From assembly GCF_024586455.1 (NCBI RefSeq), contig NC_065920.1, forward strand, positions 12,672,144-12,736,143: DNA of 64,000 nt, written 5' to 3'. The position numbers and the translations under genes were made by a program. The DNA comes from Bactrocera neohumeralis. Taxonomy: Eukaryota > Arthropoda > Insecta > Diptera > Tephritidae. Positions 1 to 11,100 of this stretch are shown here, one piece after another; within the stretch, counting starts at the first letter, position 1; each line of letters opens with the position of its first letter. The notes under the pieces are model-generated. The model was not told the DNA's origin and did not search any database. It saw only the letters and a program-made list of their open reading frames with translations.

Positions 1-769
1 ACTATGCTGGCATATATGTGGCTACAGTCATGTGTGGAATTTGTGTACCAATTTGTGTGGGATGTAGTGGAGACTGTGTGTGGGGGGTGCATGTGGCAGT
101 AAGTAGCAGTGCTAATAGTTGGAATTCTTTGCCATAATGTTTGTATACGCTTCGGATTTTTTGTTAAAAGTACACTGTTTTGATACTTTGCCTCGGGTAG
201 AAGGCAATTGAATATTTCTAGATTTTGTTTACTGGGTTGCACAGTGTAAATTGTATTAAATGCCGGCGCAAAAATGTTTTTATTCTTAAAATAAATTCAC
301 GAATGTCTATATGAAAAATATTTACTGTTGAAAAGTGTATAAGAGTATTATTGCGCCTAAATGTATGCAATTCAAAGAATAAATATTTTTTAAGTTTACA
401 GAAATATAGGAATTTGAACCCATTTTGGTGTTTTTGTTGAGTTTATTTTATAAGTATTTAAGGATCAACTTTACATAAGTTCATTATTTCGGATAGGCCT
501 TTTGTCATATATGCCTAAATGTAGGCAAAGTTTTTTAGTTGTATGTTGAGAAAATGATGAAAGCGAAATTAAGTGAAGGTTTGGGAGATAATTTCATTTT
601 AAGTTTATTATATTGCATTGTAATTGTATCATTTATGCCTAAATGTAGGCAACGTTTTTTGAGCGTTTTCATTTTTCATGGAGAAATTGATAAAATGAAA
701 GTAGATGAGTGGAGAAAAACCTATAAATACATATATTTTTGAATATTCGAAGTCGGTAACCAGCTTTGC
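1..769. other. intronic DNA with a duplicated palindromic motif
   Basis: No coding signal. The 16-mer TGCCTAAATGTAGGCA occurs at 512-527 and 636-651, each followed by a similar A then T-rich tract, and a related GCGCCTAAATGTATGCAA at 353-370. The 16-mer is itself an inverted repeat (TGCCTA/TAGGCA). Confidence 0.6.
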
Positions 770-1720
770 AGTTTAAATTTATAACAATTACGTATTCAGC
801 TCGAGAAAATTAGAGCTGAATAAAGCGCTTAGTGCCGTAATGAAAGCAACTGATATGCGTATGGCTTTCAATACTTATTCAGCTTAAGATAATGCTTGCT
901 GAATAAAGCGCTGAATGCCATAATGAAAGTAACTGACAAACTTTTGGCTTCCAGATTTATTCAGCTTAAGATAATGATTGCTGAATTAAGCCCTGAATGC
1001 CGTTATAGAACATCCTGATAAGTTTTTAACTTCCAGTACTTGTTCAGCTTAAGATAATGATAAATGAATAAAGTGTCATAAAAAAGCAACTGATACCACT
1101 TTGTTTTTCAATACTTAGTCAGTTTAAGATAATGAAATTGAAAAACGCTGAATGCCGCAATGAAAGTACCTGATAAACTTTTGGCTTCCATATTGATTCG
1201 GCATAAAATAACGATTGCTGATTAAAGCGCTGAATGCCGCTATAAAACATCCTATAAGTTTTTGATTTCCAGTACTTATCCAGCTTAACCCTTAACCACC
1301 TGACCCCTATATCAGTTACGTAACCACCTGAGCACGGTCACAGTGACCGCATCGGATACTCTTGAATTTTCTTAGGATTTTAAGGTTTTATTATAAGAAT
1401 ACATTAATAAAACTCTATAATATATATTAAATTATTTATTTAACTGAAAAAGGAACAAAACAAAACATATTTTTCATAAATGTGAACAATTGAATTGCTG
1501 GCCAACGAACTCCTACGAAATTAAAATTCAAAAAGTCGTTGCGGTCACCATGACCGCTGGTAGGTGGTTAAGGGTTAAGATAATGATAACTGAATAAAGC
1601 GCTGAATGCCAAAGCACCTGAAAACCCTTATATAGAGCTGTAGCTTAAGGTAACGGGTAGTTAAGTAGCGAAAGTGCCAGAATCGTTTCTCATCATCGAC
1701 TGTCATCTACATAGTAAAAT
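770..1720. repeat. ~82-bp hairpin-monomer array (cluster 1)
   Basis: Six or seven diverged head-to-tail units, spaced about 76-85 bp, starting near 792, 877, 958, 1043, 1119, 1197 and 1279. Core: ATTCAGCTTAAGATAATG, then GCTGAATAAAGCGCTGAATGCC. Each unit can fold through ATTCAGC/GCTGAAT; the first has 9-bp arms (ATTCAGCTC/GAGCTGAAT). The last unit is split by the MITE at 1289-1574. The trailing flank, about 1610-1720, is shared with cluster 2. Confidence 0.85.
1285..1578. mobile_element. piggyBac-like MITE with TTAA duplication
   Basis: A 286-bp element (1289-1574) flanked by TTAA at 1285-1288 and 1575-1578. Terminal inverted repeats are exact over 13 bp (CCCTTAACCACCT / AGGTGGTTAAGGG). Near each end is a palindrome, CGGTCACAGTGACCG on the left and GCGGTCACCATGACCGC on the right. 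Removing the element and one TTAA restores CAGCTTAAGATAATGATAAC, the sequence found in neighbouring monomers. TTAA targets and CCY-starting ends are piggyBac hallmarks. It has no coding capacity, so it would depend on a transposase encoded elsewhere. Confidence 0.88.
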
Positions 1721-2477
1721 ATAATAAATATTGCCTACTTTTTGGCGCACAAACCAAAATACCATACCAAATAACCTATTTCATATAGCAAACCTTAAGT
1801 TACGATTGCTTATTACATTTTATGTATATTATATGCCTGCAGAATCTCTTTCCGCCGTGATTTAATTGATTGTATTTGCTGCTGCTGCCATAACAAATTT
1901 TATTCTCCTCTCTGCTTTCCTTCCTAAGTGCTTCGAACTCCAGCATATTTGCCACCTATGCATAATAATGCGACTTTGAATTCATGTTTAACTACCAACT
2001 CTTTTTGCTGTTGTTGTTTATATTCTTTCTTACTTTGTAGCCCATTATAAGTGGCATTGTAGCGACATCAAGTTGTATTTTATAGCGACCGCGTGCCACC
2101 TGCTTGTACGTGAGTGTTTTGCCTTATTGTTACACACGTGAATTTTATTGGCAACGCAGCATGGACAACAAAAACAACAATAAAAACGCTGCAATAACAA
2201 CAAATATAAAGCTATTTTGTTAAGATGCGTCCACGATGGCGGGAATCAGTGGCAGCAGGAATATGCGGCGAAATTGCCACAATGTACTTCAATCACACCG
2301 TGCGTACTGGTGTGTGTGCGTCAGAGTGTGTATATGCACGTACACATGCGTCTGTGTATTTATATGCGGTGTACAGCTTGAAAAAAAATATCTTTCACTT
2401 TCATTTTGATACTCTCACCAGATGTTGCGCTGAGTATAATAAATTTGTTCAAATAACGGTTTAAAACAGAATGTGCG
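1721..2477. other. single-copy-looking intronic DNA
   Basis: No supported gene. Contains TTGCCTACTTTTTGGCGCAC at 1731-1750, a motif that recurs elsewhere in the window, plus short CAA/GT-rich tracts. Confidence 0.5.
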
Positions 2478-2750
2478 CGTAGAGTTGTAAAATACAAGAA
2501 AAACGTTAACTTCGCCTGCACCGGAGATAAAATAACCTTCTCAATTGACTTAATATTAGCATGATGCGTATAAAAAAAATATTATATTGGTTTTAATCGG
2601 TAAGTGTTTGTGACAGCTATATGTTTTCGTTAGCCGATCGGAATAAGATATTCAGAGGTTGTAGCACTGTCTTGGAAACTAATCCATGCTAAATTTCGTG
2701 AAGATATCTCATCAAACAAAAAAGCTTGCCATACAAGCAGTAGTAACGTC
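2478..2750 (+). mobile_element. ~154-bp-monomer dispersed element, short copy
   Basis: Starts with the head ACAAGAAAAACGTTAACTTC and GCCTGCACCGGAG. Holds one monomer (GACAGCTATATG, then CCATGCTAAATTTCGTGAAG and ATATCTCATCAAA) and stops abruptly where hairpin-array cluster 2 starts. Confidence 0.75.
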
Positions 2751-3510
2751 ACGTATTCAGCTCAAGATTATGAGAGCTGAATTAAAGGCTAAATGTCACA
2801 AGAAAGAACCTAACAAGCTTTTGGCTTTCAGTTCGTATTCAGCTCAAGAGTATCAAAGCTGAATAAAGCGCTCATATTTAGCTCGAGATTCTGATTGCTG
2901 AATAAAGCGCTGAATGTCACAATGAAAGAACCTAACAGGCTTTTGTCATTCAGTTTGTATTTAGCTTGAGAAAATGAAAGCTGAATAAGGCGCACATATT
3001 CAGCTCAGGATTATGATTGTTGAAAAAAGCGCTGAATACAAAATAAGCTGAGAAACCTTATATGAAGTTGTAGTTTATATATTCAGCTCAAGATTGTGAT
3101 TGCTGAATAAAATGCGGAATGCCCCAATGAAATAACCTAACAACTTTTTGGCTTTCAGTTCGTATTCAGCTTTATGAAATATTAGATTACTTATGATTTA
3201 ATAAAGCGCTGAATGCTTATGAAGAAGAAAATGCGGAGAAAAGAAGCTGAAAAAAGCGCACATATTCAGCTCAAGATCATGATTGCTGAATAAACCGCTG
3301 AATGGCACACTGAAAAAACCTAACAAGCTATTGTCTTTTAGCCTTTATTCAGCTCTAGATTATGATTGCTGAATAAAGCGCTGAATGCCAAATAAGCTGA
3401 AAACTCTTATATGAAGTTGTAGTTTAAGGTTGTGGATAGTTAGGTGTCGAAAGTAGCAGAATTGTATCTCATCTTCGGCTATCAACTAAATACAATATAA
3501 AGAGCATGTT
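2751..3510. repeat. ~82-bp hairpin-monomer array (cluster 2)
   Basis: Diverged units with cores such as ATTCAGCTCAAGATTATGA and GCTGAATAAAGCGCTGAAT at about 2757, 2837, 2878, 3000, 3079, 3165, 3258 and 3350. Same hairpin logic as cluster 1 (ATTCAGCTC/GAGCTGAAT in the first unit). The 3' flank, with CTTATATGAAGTTGTAG and a later GTATCTCATCTTCGGCTATC, matches the flank after cluster 1, so the clusters are related as larger duplicated blocks rather than as monomers alone. Confidence 0.85.
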
Positions 3511-5000
3511 TATTTTTATTATTTTTTGAGTATTTTAAACTCTCCAGCGCATCTTATATGCGCTCCCACACGTACTTTATATACCTTATTTGCTTCCTGT
3601 TCTTACTTTGTTAGTGTTCCCTGGTCCCTGTACGAACAATGCGTGGCCTTTGTGTTGGCTCTCCGTTTACTAATTTATTGCTTTTGCAAGGATTTTTCTT
3701 ATTTTCTTTTTCCCCTGATATTCTGTACAATGTAGTGCTGCTTTTATTTCACTTCTTTGCCCTTGCTTCGCTTCCATTTTTTTTACCGTTTAAGCTTTGT
3801 CCGGACATTTTTATGTGACATTCGAGAGTAGAACTTAGTGAGTTACAATTGCATTGATTGCAGAATATTTATTTATTTTCTTCCCTCTTCGCTGTTTTTG
3901 TAGCGCTAAAACAATTCCTGGCATTCCTCTATCTGCTATGCAGTAAAGATATTAGAAAAGACAAAAAACTGACAAGAAATTGAAATAAAGTAAAAGCGCA
4001 AGAAATGAGAAATGACCCCTATTAGTAGCTCATATGAGAAATGAGGGCCATATTGCTTATTTTCGAATTTCCTTATTTTTGCTTTACTTTTTTTCGTTTC
4101 TTCTTCTATTTTAGTTTTCATATACATTTTACTTTGCTCTTATTCAATTTGTTTATTTTTTTGTTGTTTTATTGTTTGTCAGGAATTGCAGCAACAAATT
4201 GGGTCACTGATTGTTGGTTTCGGTTAACTCAAGGCTCAGGTGAGTTGTAGCTAAATCATTGATAAATTTTCTATGCACACATACACATGCACATGCACTT
4301 ACTATATGCATATATATACAGTTATATATATACTTGCATTGTATATATACTTGCATTCGATTGTTTTCTTGTCTATTTGAATCTATTTTCTAGCCCTGTG
4401 CGCCCCACTCGTGTTCAGTCGCCTTTGTGTTTCGGGCTTTCGTTTGTTCAATGGCTTGGAAAAGCGGGGGGCGGCGCTGCCAAAAACTTTTTATTGATGA
4501 ATTTCAGCTTGACCATTGACAATTCGTTTGCTAAGTTTGGCTCTGGGAATTTCATAAGTTTTCTTTCAATCCATTAGTTTGCATTGAAATTTCGCATTAA
4601 GAAAATTAGTTTTGAAAGTCAAATGAAGCGTAAAAATATTGTGTTTTTCGTTTTTGGATTGATGTTTGGCATGTTTGAAGGTATTCCTATTATTAGAGGC
4701 AGTCAAATAAAAAATTTTATTTATGCAATTTTTTTTAACTTAGTGATGTAGTTATACATATATTTAAGTGAAAGTTTTGGTTATCTACCAGGTAGGTTTC
4801 GCAGATATTTCGTCAATAGTGTATATATATTTCCTCAGGAGACTTTAGGTTGTTTTTAAAATATTATTTTCAAGTTGTGATCAAATAAGATTAATCATTG
4901 TTTTTGAATATTGGATACGAGATTTGAGATGGCCAGCTAATGTCCGCAAATTTTTTCACACTGTGTCTTTAAAGAGTCGTTAAAATTGTGACACCTAGCT
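3511..5000. other. AT-rich intronic DNA, no gene seen
   Basis: Pyrimidine-rich stretches around 4060-4180 and ATATAC simple sequence near 4300-4360. Open frames here are low-complexity Phe/Leu/Tyr readings of T-rich DNA, without homology I recognise. Confidence 0.5.
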
Positions 5001-6103
5001 TTTTTATACCCTGAACCGGTTATATAAAGCCTGTCTAACAATTTGTAACAGGCAGCAAGAAACGTTGGAGATTTTATAAACTATATATCTGAAGAATCGG
5101 CGTGGTGAGTTGAGTCGACTTAGTCAGTTTCGTCAGTTTCTTCGTCTATGGTTTTTGAGATATCGCTGTGAAAATCTGCACATATTCGTTTCTCCCCAAG
5201 AAGTTGCTCATTTGTCAGAACCGCCGATATCGGATCACTATAGCATATAGCTGCCATACAAACTGAAGGTTTCAAATCAAGTCCAGATATGGAAAACTTT
5301 TTTATTTTACAAGATATCTTCACGAAATTTGGCATAGTTTTTCTATATTTAAGTCAGAAACATCGACCGATATCGGATAAAAAAGTTTCTTACATCTTCA
5401 TTATTATCCAAGGCAAGTGTAAATCAAGAAATATAGCTGTCAAACAAATCAAGTTCTTGTATGGAAAAATTTTTGTGAAGATATCTTCACGAAATTCGAC
5501 ATACATACATTGTTATCCAAGATAGCATTATAATCTCAGAAGAAATTGAACCGTTATAACCACTATGGCATATATTTTACAAGATATCTTCACGAAATTT
5601 GGCATAGATGTTTTCCTATATATATAAGCTCCGAAGGAATTGTTCAAATCGCACCACCATAACTTATATCTGTCATACAAACTGACCGATCAAAATGATG
5701 TTCTTGTATAAAAAAGTTTCTTACTTGATGAGATATCTTCAAGAAATTTGGTGTTGATTATTATCCAAGGCAAGTGTACAATCTTTGAAGAAATTGTTCA
5801 GATCGGATCACTATAGCATATAGCTGCCATACAAACTGACCGATCAAAATCAAGTTCTTGTATGGAAAAATTCTTTATTTGTGAAGATATCTTCACGAAA
5901 TTCGACATAGACTATTACTCAAGATAGCGTTATAATCTCAGAAGAAATTGTACCGTTATAACCACTATGGCATATAGTTTCCCTGTAAATTGAATGATGA
6001 AAATCAAGATACAGATCTTTTAATACAACTTTACGCTATAAAAGAAGCACATGTTGGAGGATATTATAGCTGCGGTGACGCCTGAGTTAACATTTTTTCT
6101 TGT
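5001..6103 (-). mobile_element. ~154-bp-monomer dispersed element, near full length
   Basis: Inverted copy and probably the most complete. Read on the minus strand it begins ACAAGAAAAAATGTTAAC, passes ACCGCAGCTATAATATCC, carries about five diverged monomers (core CAGTTTGTATGGCAGCTATA), then the tail with CGATATCTCAAAAACCATAG and a terminal TTCAGGGTATAAAAA. The family is non-coding. Hairpins at both ends suggest a non-autonomous DNA element, possibly Helitron-like, but no diagnostic CTRR terminus was seen. Confidence 0.75.
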
Positions 6104-7189
6104 TTCTATGATATGATATCTTAATAATTTATGGTGGGACATGTGGTCTAAAAGTAGGCAGGCATACTATTATTTGAGGTTGCTGGATTTTTCCCAATAT
6201 TTGATTTTTCACCATAAAAGCAATTATGTTTATGCTATATACATATACATACATATGTATGTATATTCTTCTTTGTATGTAAACTATATATTACAAACAT
6301 ACACAAATACTACACTTGACCCAGCACTTGAGCTTGAATGAGCATTTAATAACTCAAAAACACATATTTTATAGGAAGCATATTTGTACGCCACTTCACT
6401 AACATATGTATTACATATATGTATGTATTCCAAAACACAGTTATAAATGTGTGTGAGTGTGCGCGTTTTTTATGATTTTATTGATTCAACCGCACATCAG
6501 GCCACCACTTTCACTTTGGCCCACCAGCCAAGCGCTGTTCAAGTGCAATAAGCCAACTTACATGGTTTGTTGGCCATGACCAAAAAGGACCCTAGCAAAG
6601 GCGCCGCAAATGATCAGCTGAGTGAGTGAGCACCGTAATATCGGAAATTAGGCGAAAATGGGCGAGTCAAGAGCCTGCAAGTGCGCATAAGTGCGTAAAA
6701 AGTGTAGCATACGAAAGTGTGTGTGTGTATGTATTAGTGGCAGTAGTTTACGTATTTATTTGCCTATTTACGAGCTATAAATTGCCGAGTGCTTTGGTAA
6801 TGCGTATTTCGTGCTAAACTCGTTGACCGTCGTTTCATGTGGAGCGAAAATGCACATTTTGCCACGTGCTGACGAATTTGCGTAAAAGGCCATAAGCATT
6901 CAATGAACCAAAAGCGAAGATGGCACGTATTTTTAGCTATATAAACGCATATGTATATGCTCTTGTGGGATATTTGATATGAGAGTGTAGATATATTTGA
7001 AATAAGTTAATTTAAATTGAAGATAGAAAAAAAATAAAAATTTAAGTAATAATACGAAAAACAAAAATATTAAAAATAAAATTTGAATGAAATAGAAAAT
7101 ATTTTTTTTCAATTAAAGCAAGGAAAAACGCCAATTCACAAATACAAAAGAATGCATAACAAAACCTGCTATTAAAAGTTCATTTTGTA
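6104..7189. other. intronic DNA, no gene seen
   Basis: Mixed sequence with ATGTATGTAT simple repeats near 6240-6430 and a GTGTGTGT tract near 6720. AT-rich from 6950 to 7190. No coding pattern recognised. Confidence 0.5.
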
Positions 7190-7920
7190 CGGCAGCTATA
7201 TGCTACAGTGACTCGATTTGAATAGTTTCTTCAGAAATCGCGCTGTACACTTAGACAATAATACACACAGAGTTTCTTGCGGATACCTCTTTAAATTAAA
7301 GAGCTCTCCATACAAGAATTTGATTCCTATCGTTGATTTTGTATGACAGCTATATGCTATAGTTATCCGATCTGAACAATTTCTTCGGATATTACACCAT
7401 TGCTTAAAATAATTATGCATGCCGAATTTCTTGAAGATAACTCTTCAAATAAAAGAGTGCTCTATACAATTGCTTAATCCTGATCGTTCAGTTTACATGG
7501 CAGCCATATGCTATAGTGATCCAATCTGAACAATTTCATCGGAGATTTCACCGTTGCTTTAGAGAATAATCTGTGCCGAATTTCTTGAAGATATCTCTTT
7601 AAATAAAAGTGCTCTCCATACAAGAACTTGATTCCTATCATTCATTTTGTATGGCAGCTATATGTTATAGTGATCCGATCTAAACAATTTCTTCGGAGAT
7701 TGTCGCTTAGTCTTAGAAAATAACTCGTATCGAATTACGTGAAGATATCTTCTGAAATAAAGAAGATTTCCATACAAGAACTAGGTTTTGATTGGTCAGT
7801 TTGTGTGGCAGCTATACGTTATATTTCCTTGATATTGGTGTTTCCAACAAATTAGTAGATTTATGAGGAGGAAAAGGAATGAGCAAAATTTCAAAAACTG
7901 AGGGGGCGATTTCTTTTCTG
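7190..7920 (+). mobile_element. ~154-bp-monomer dispersed element
   Basis: About four monomers with cores near 7345, 7494 and 7650 (ATGGCAGCTATATG) and 7798 (GTGGCAGCTATACG). Followed by tail-like sequence (TTTCCAACAAATTAGTAGAT, then AAAATTTCAAAAACTGAGG). The head is missing, so it is truncated at its 5' end. Confidence 0.8.
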
Positions 7921-9850
7921 GACTAGAATACCCCCGTAAGAGAAATGTCCATAATTTGTATCTTAAACCTTAATTGGTTGTTTGGTTGAAAATGCGCTGC
8001 AGTTTAAGCCTTATTCAGCAATTCTCTGTAATAATTCTATTCCATAAAACTTTATTTTGCATAAAATATAAGAAAACGATTTAATAGTTGCCTACTTTTC
8101 GGCGCACTGTCATATAACATAACAGTCAAGTCAAAGTATTGTAAAAGTCTCATAAAATGTTAGATGTTCTCACATTCGATTTTTCTGCCTTCTTTACTAT
8201 TAGTCAATCTAATGACATCGAATGGGTTTAATATATTATTGCTAGCTCAAATAGCAAACACACACACAGTCGAACTTATAATGGCAAACACAAGCGCAAG
8301 TAAATATCACTTGCAGCCGTGCATATGTGTGTATGGGAGATAATAACCGTTTGAAGTGCATTACTTGAGTACACTATTTGAACATTTTGGCTCAAGGCGC
8401 ACTTGACCATTTTGCCCCACTAATGCCAGCACTCAGGCTCAACGATAATAATGCCAGACGGCAGTTTAAGAGCATTCGACTCGGGGCGATATGAGCAAGC
8501 ATACAAACGCACACATAAATACGAACACATATATAGCAGTGTGGACATAAATGCCAGCTCGTCATATATGTATATGCATATAACACACACATATATATTT
8601 ATGTGTATGTGTATGTGCACTTTTATTACGGCGCATATACTTTATGGCTTGCCAAATCCTTAGTGGATAATGCACTCTTCAAGCTTGTAAAAAAGGAGTA
8701 CGCATGACACAAACCACATTTTTATTGCTCGCCGGGGACTATTTAACGAATATCGAAAATAGAGAAATAAGTAGGTAAGCGAATGGAACTAATAAAACTA
8801 ACACGGGTAAACACTTATTTAGTCAAAGGAAATTCGTAAGGCAAAAAGCAGAACGCACATAGAATGAGGGAAGATGCGGGGAAAGCAAGAAAATAAATAT
8901 CCCCACCGGCAAACCTAGAATATGTTGTAGTAAGTGCAGCCCCTTCCACACTTCCCTTCACACCGTTAGATATAACGGTATGTAAATACATAGATGCGCG
9001 TTGCGCCAACGGAAGCGGAAGGGCATTCTCATTCATGAAATTACCGCTTTTAGCCTTAATGAGCTTTCACGCCGAAATGATGTCCTTCGGCGGTGTTTCC
9101 TATCAACCCCTCAATGCTTTCACTCTGAGCGCTCCCTTCAATCGTTCGCTCACAGCGCAGCGTGGCATGGAGTGGGGTGACTTCCTCAAGAGTCATTATT
9201 GTGTGCACGCAATTACGATAATTATAGCGCGATAACAATTGTCCTGGCGCTCGTCCTCGTTGCTTAGGTGGCTTTGGCTCGCGTCTTTGCCTTGACGTTT
9301 GCCTTTACCTCGGCTACCATTGTAGTTATTGTTATGATTGTTGGTGTTGTTGTTGTATGTGTACGACCACCAAGTATTTGCATTGATTTGCCTGCCGAAT
9401 GGTGCTGCCATCGGTTACTCAATCGGCTTGACTGCCTGAGTATGCACGAAATATATGTACATGTATGCATGTGGGAATGTGTGTGTGTGTGGTTATTGTT
9501 GGTTTAAGTGCTATTACGCTAGTGGGTTTACATTGTTTGCTGACAGTGGCTAAGTAGTCGAATTACTCAAAGGTGAGTGCGAAGTTTGGCTGCTCTGTTT
9601 CTTCTATGATAAGAAAATGTCTCACGAAGAAGAAGCTTCAATTTAGAGAATTTAAATGGAAAGGCTCGAGAAGTGGGGTATAAAGGCAAAAAGCATTACA
9701 GTTAATATCAAGGTACAGAGATTTTGGGTACTCCTTTTAAAATCGAAAATATAATAAGAAACTTTAGCAAAACGCCAAAATAGGGGGAAAATGGCACTGG
9801 AGTTCCAAAATAATATTAAATATTAATAATTTTTTTATCTAAGATTTTTA
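7921..9850. other. intronic DNA with a more GC-rich island
   Basis: TTGCCTACTTTTCGGCGCAC at 8088-8107 repeats the motif at 1731. From about 8390 to 9560 the sequence is richer in GC and free of recognised repeats. Open frames occur on both strands at 9035-9240 but neither shows a known domain or good splice context for the eys reading frame. Possible regulatory DNA; nothing firmer can be said. Confidence 0.4.
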
Positions 9851-10560
9851 CGCCTCAAAATATGCAAATATTATTATTATCATTATATGAAAATGCCGCC
9901 TAAAAGTATGCAAATAATTTTAGAACTTTAAATTACCGATCTTTTTACTCGATCAGGCCACACTAGCAAATTTTCGTTGTCTCTTTGTGATTATGAAATC
10001 TCAATTATGTAAAAAATGATCGCCGCCTAAAAATATGCAAATATTTTCGAAACTTTGATTTACTGTTTCGTTTTTCTCGATCTGGCCACAGCAGAAATTA
10101 TTTGTTGGTTCTACAATAGGAAAAAATTTGATTTCCGCCAAAAAACATGCAAATAATTTTTAAAACTTTGAATTGTTGATCTTTTTTACTCGATCTGGCC
10201 ACACTAGTAAATTTTTCTCTTTACCTTTTGTGAGTATGATATGTTATGTGAAAAAAGGTGATCGCTCCCTAAAAATATGCAAAATTAAATTTTTCATTGG
10301 TTCTATTATAGGTAAAAACTGGTTTATGCCTAAAAATATGCTAATATTTTTTAAGCCTTTGAATTGCAGATGGTCTGTGCGTGATTTGGCGACACTTGCA
10401 AATTTTCGTTGTCTCTTTGTGTTTGTGACATCTCTATTCTATGAATAAAAAAATAATCGACGCCTAAAGATATACAAATAATTTTTAGAACTTTGAATTG
10501 TTGATTGGTTTTGACGATCTGGCCACGCCAAAAATATTTTCGTTGGATCTTTGTAATTAT
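9851..10560. repeat. ~125-bp tandem array
   Basis: Diverged units marked by GCCTAAAAATATGCAAAT-like starts at about 9851, 9898, 10025, 10136, 10267, 10328 and 10461. Spacing is mostly 110-130 bp with two short intervals. Each full unit continues with AACTTTGAATTGTTGATC, CTCGATCTGGCCACACTAG and CGTTGTCTCTTTGTG. Its start motif resembles GCGCCAAAAAGTAGGCAA seen (reversed) at 1731 and 8088. Confidence 0.8.
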
Positions 10561-10747
10561 GACTACGTTACATTATGTGTATATATAACATAATGCCATT
10601 TCAGCAGAAGAGCGCCTTAATATATGCTACATTTTTTACTTCAAAATTGTAATCAGAAAGTTTGTATATTATACTTTTACCATATAGAAGTATAAATACA
10701 TACATTACTACAAAAATATGTTGCAAATATGCTTCATCAGTACTTAC

Positions 10748-11100
10748 TCTGCTCTAATTGTTATCTCATTGCCCGTATTCACCGGTGTCTCCAGCTCGCT
10801 GAGCAGCATTGTTTGTAAACCGCAAGAGAATTGGAATTGCAATAGGCCCTTCTGCAGGAACAGCGCCATATAGTGACCGCCCTTGGTGCCCTGAGCAGCG
10901 GCCAGCATTATCAGACCGTTTGTGGCACGTGTGCGCACCTTCAGTTGTACATGCATCGGCAGCACCGAATCCAATGACTCATGGTGTGGTATGTCCTTGT
11001 GGATGCGGTGCGACACATATGAATCGCCGGAGAAGGCGGCATTCTTGATGATGATGGGTAACTCGCACAGTGCACCTTGGCGGTCAAAGCGGCAAACGCA
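10748..11100 (-). CDS. eys: EGF end plus laminin-G exon of an eyes shut-like protein
   Basis: Exon of 353 nt. The acceptor AATTGCAG/TGC enters in phase 0, matching the phase-0 donor at 22555. The donor GCAGA/GTAAGT leaves in phase 2. Residues 1-12 (CVCRFDRQGALC) finish the EGF begun in the mucin exon; the joined spacing C-x4-C-x5-C-x8-C-x-C-x8-C is canonical. From residue ~15 a laminin-G-like fold begins, with IIIKNAAFSGDSYVSH, MHVQLKVRTRATNGLIML and MALFLQKGLLQFQFSCG, the usual LamG beta-strand pattern. About 100 of the expected 150-180 residues are present; the rest must lie below position 1. In vertebrate EYS the LamG domains bind matriglycan on dystroglycan; whether this one does is not shown here. 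Confidence 0.85.

Noticed and set aside
5001..6103. Calling the ~154-bp family a definite Helitron
   Set aside because: Terminal hairpins fit, but the expected TC start and CTRR end could not be seen, so only a tentative class is given.
9035..9240. Candidate small exon (open on both strands)
   Set aside because: Neither reading shows EGF or LamG features, and no acceptor/donor pair in the phase needed after the 10748 donor (phase 2) was convincing.
9851..10560. CRISPR-like appearance of regularly spaced repeats
   Set aside because: Repeats are long, diverged and contiguous, and this is eukaryotic DNA; it is a tandem array.
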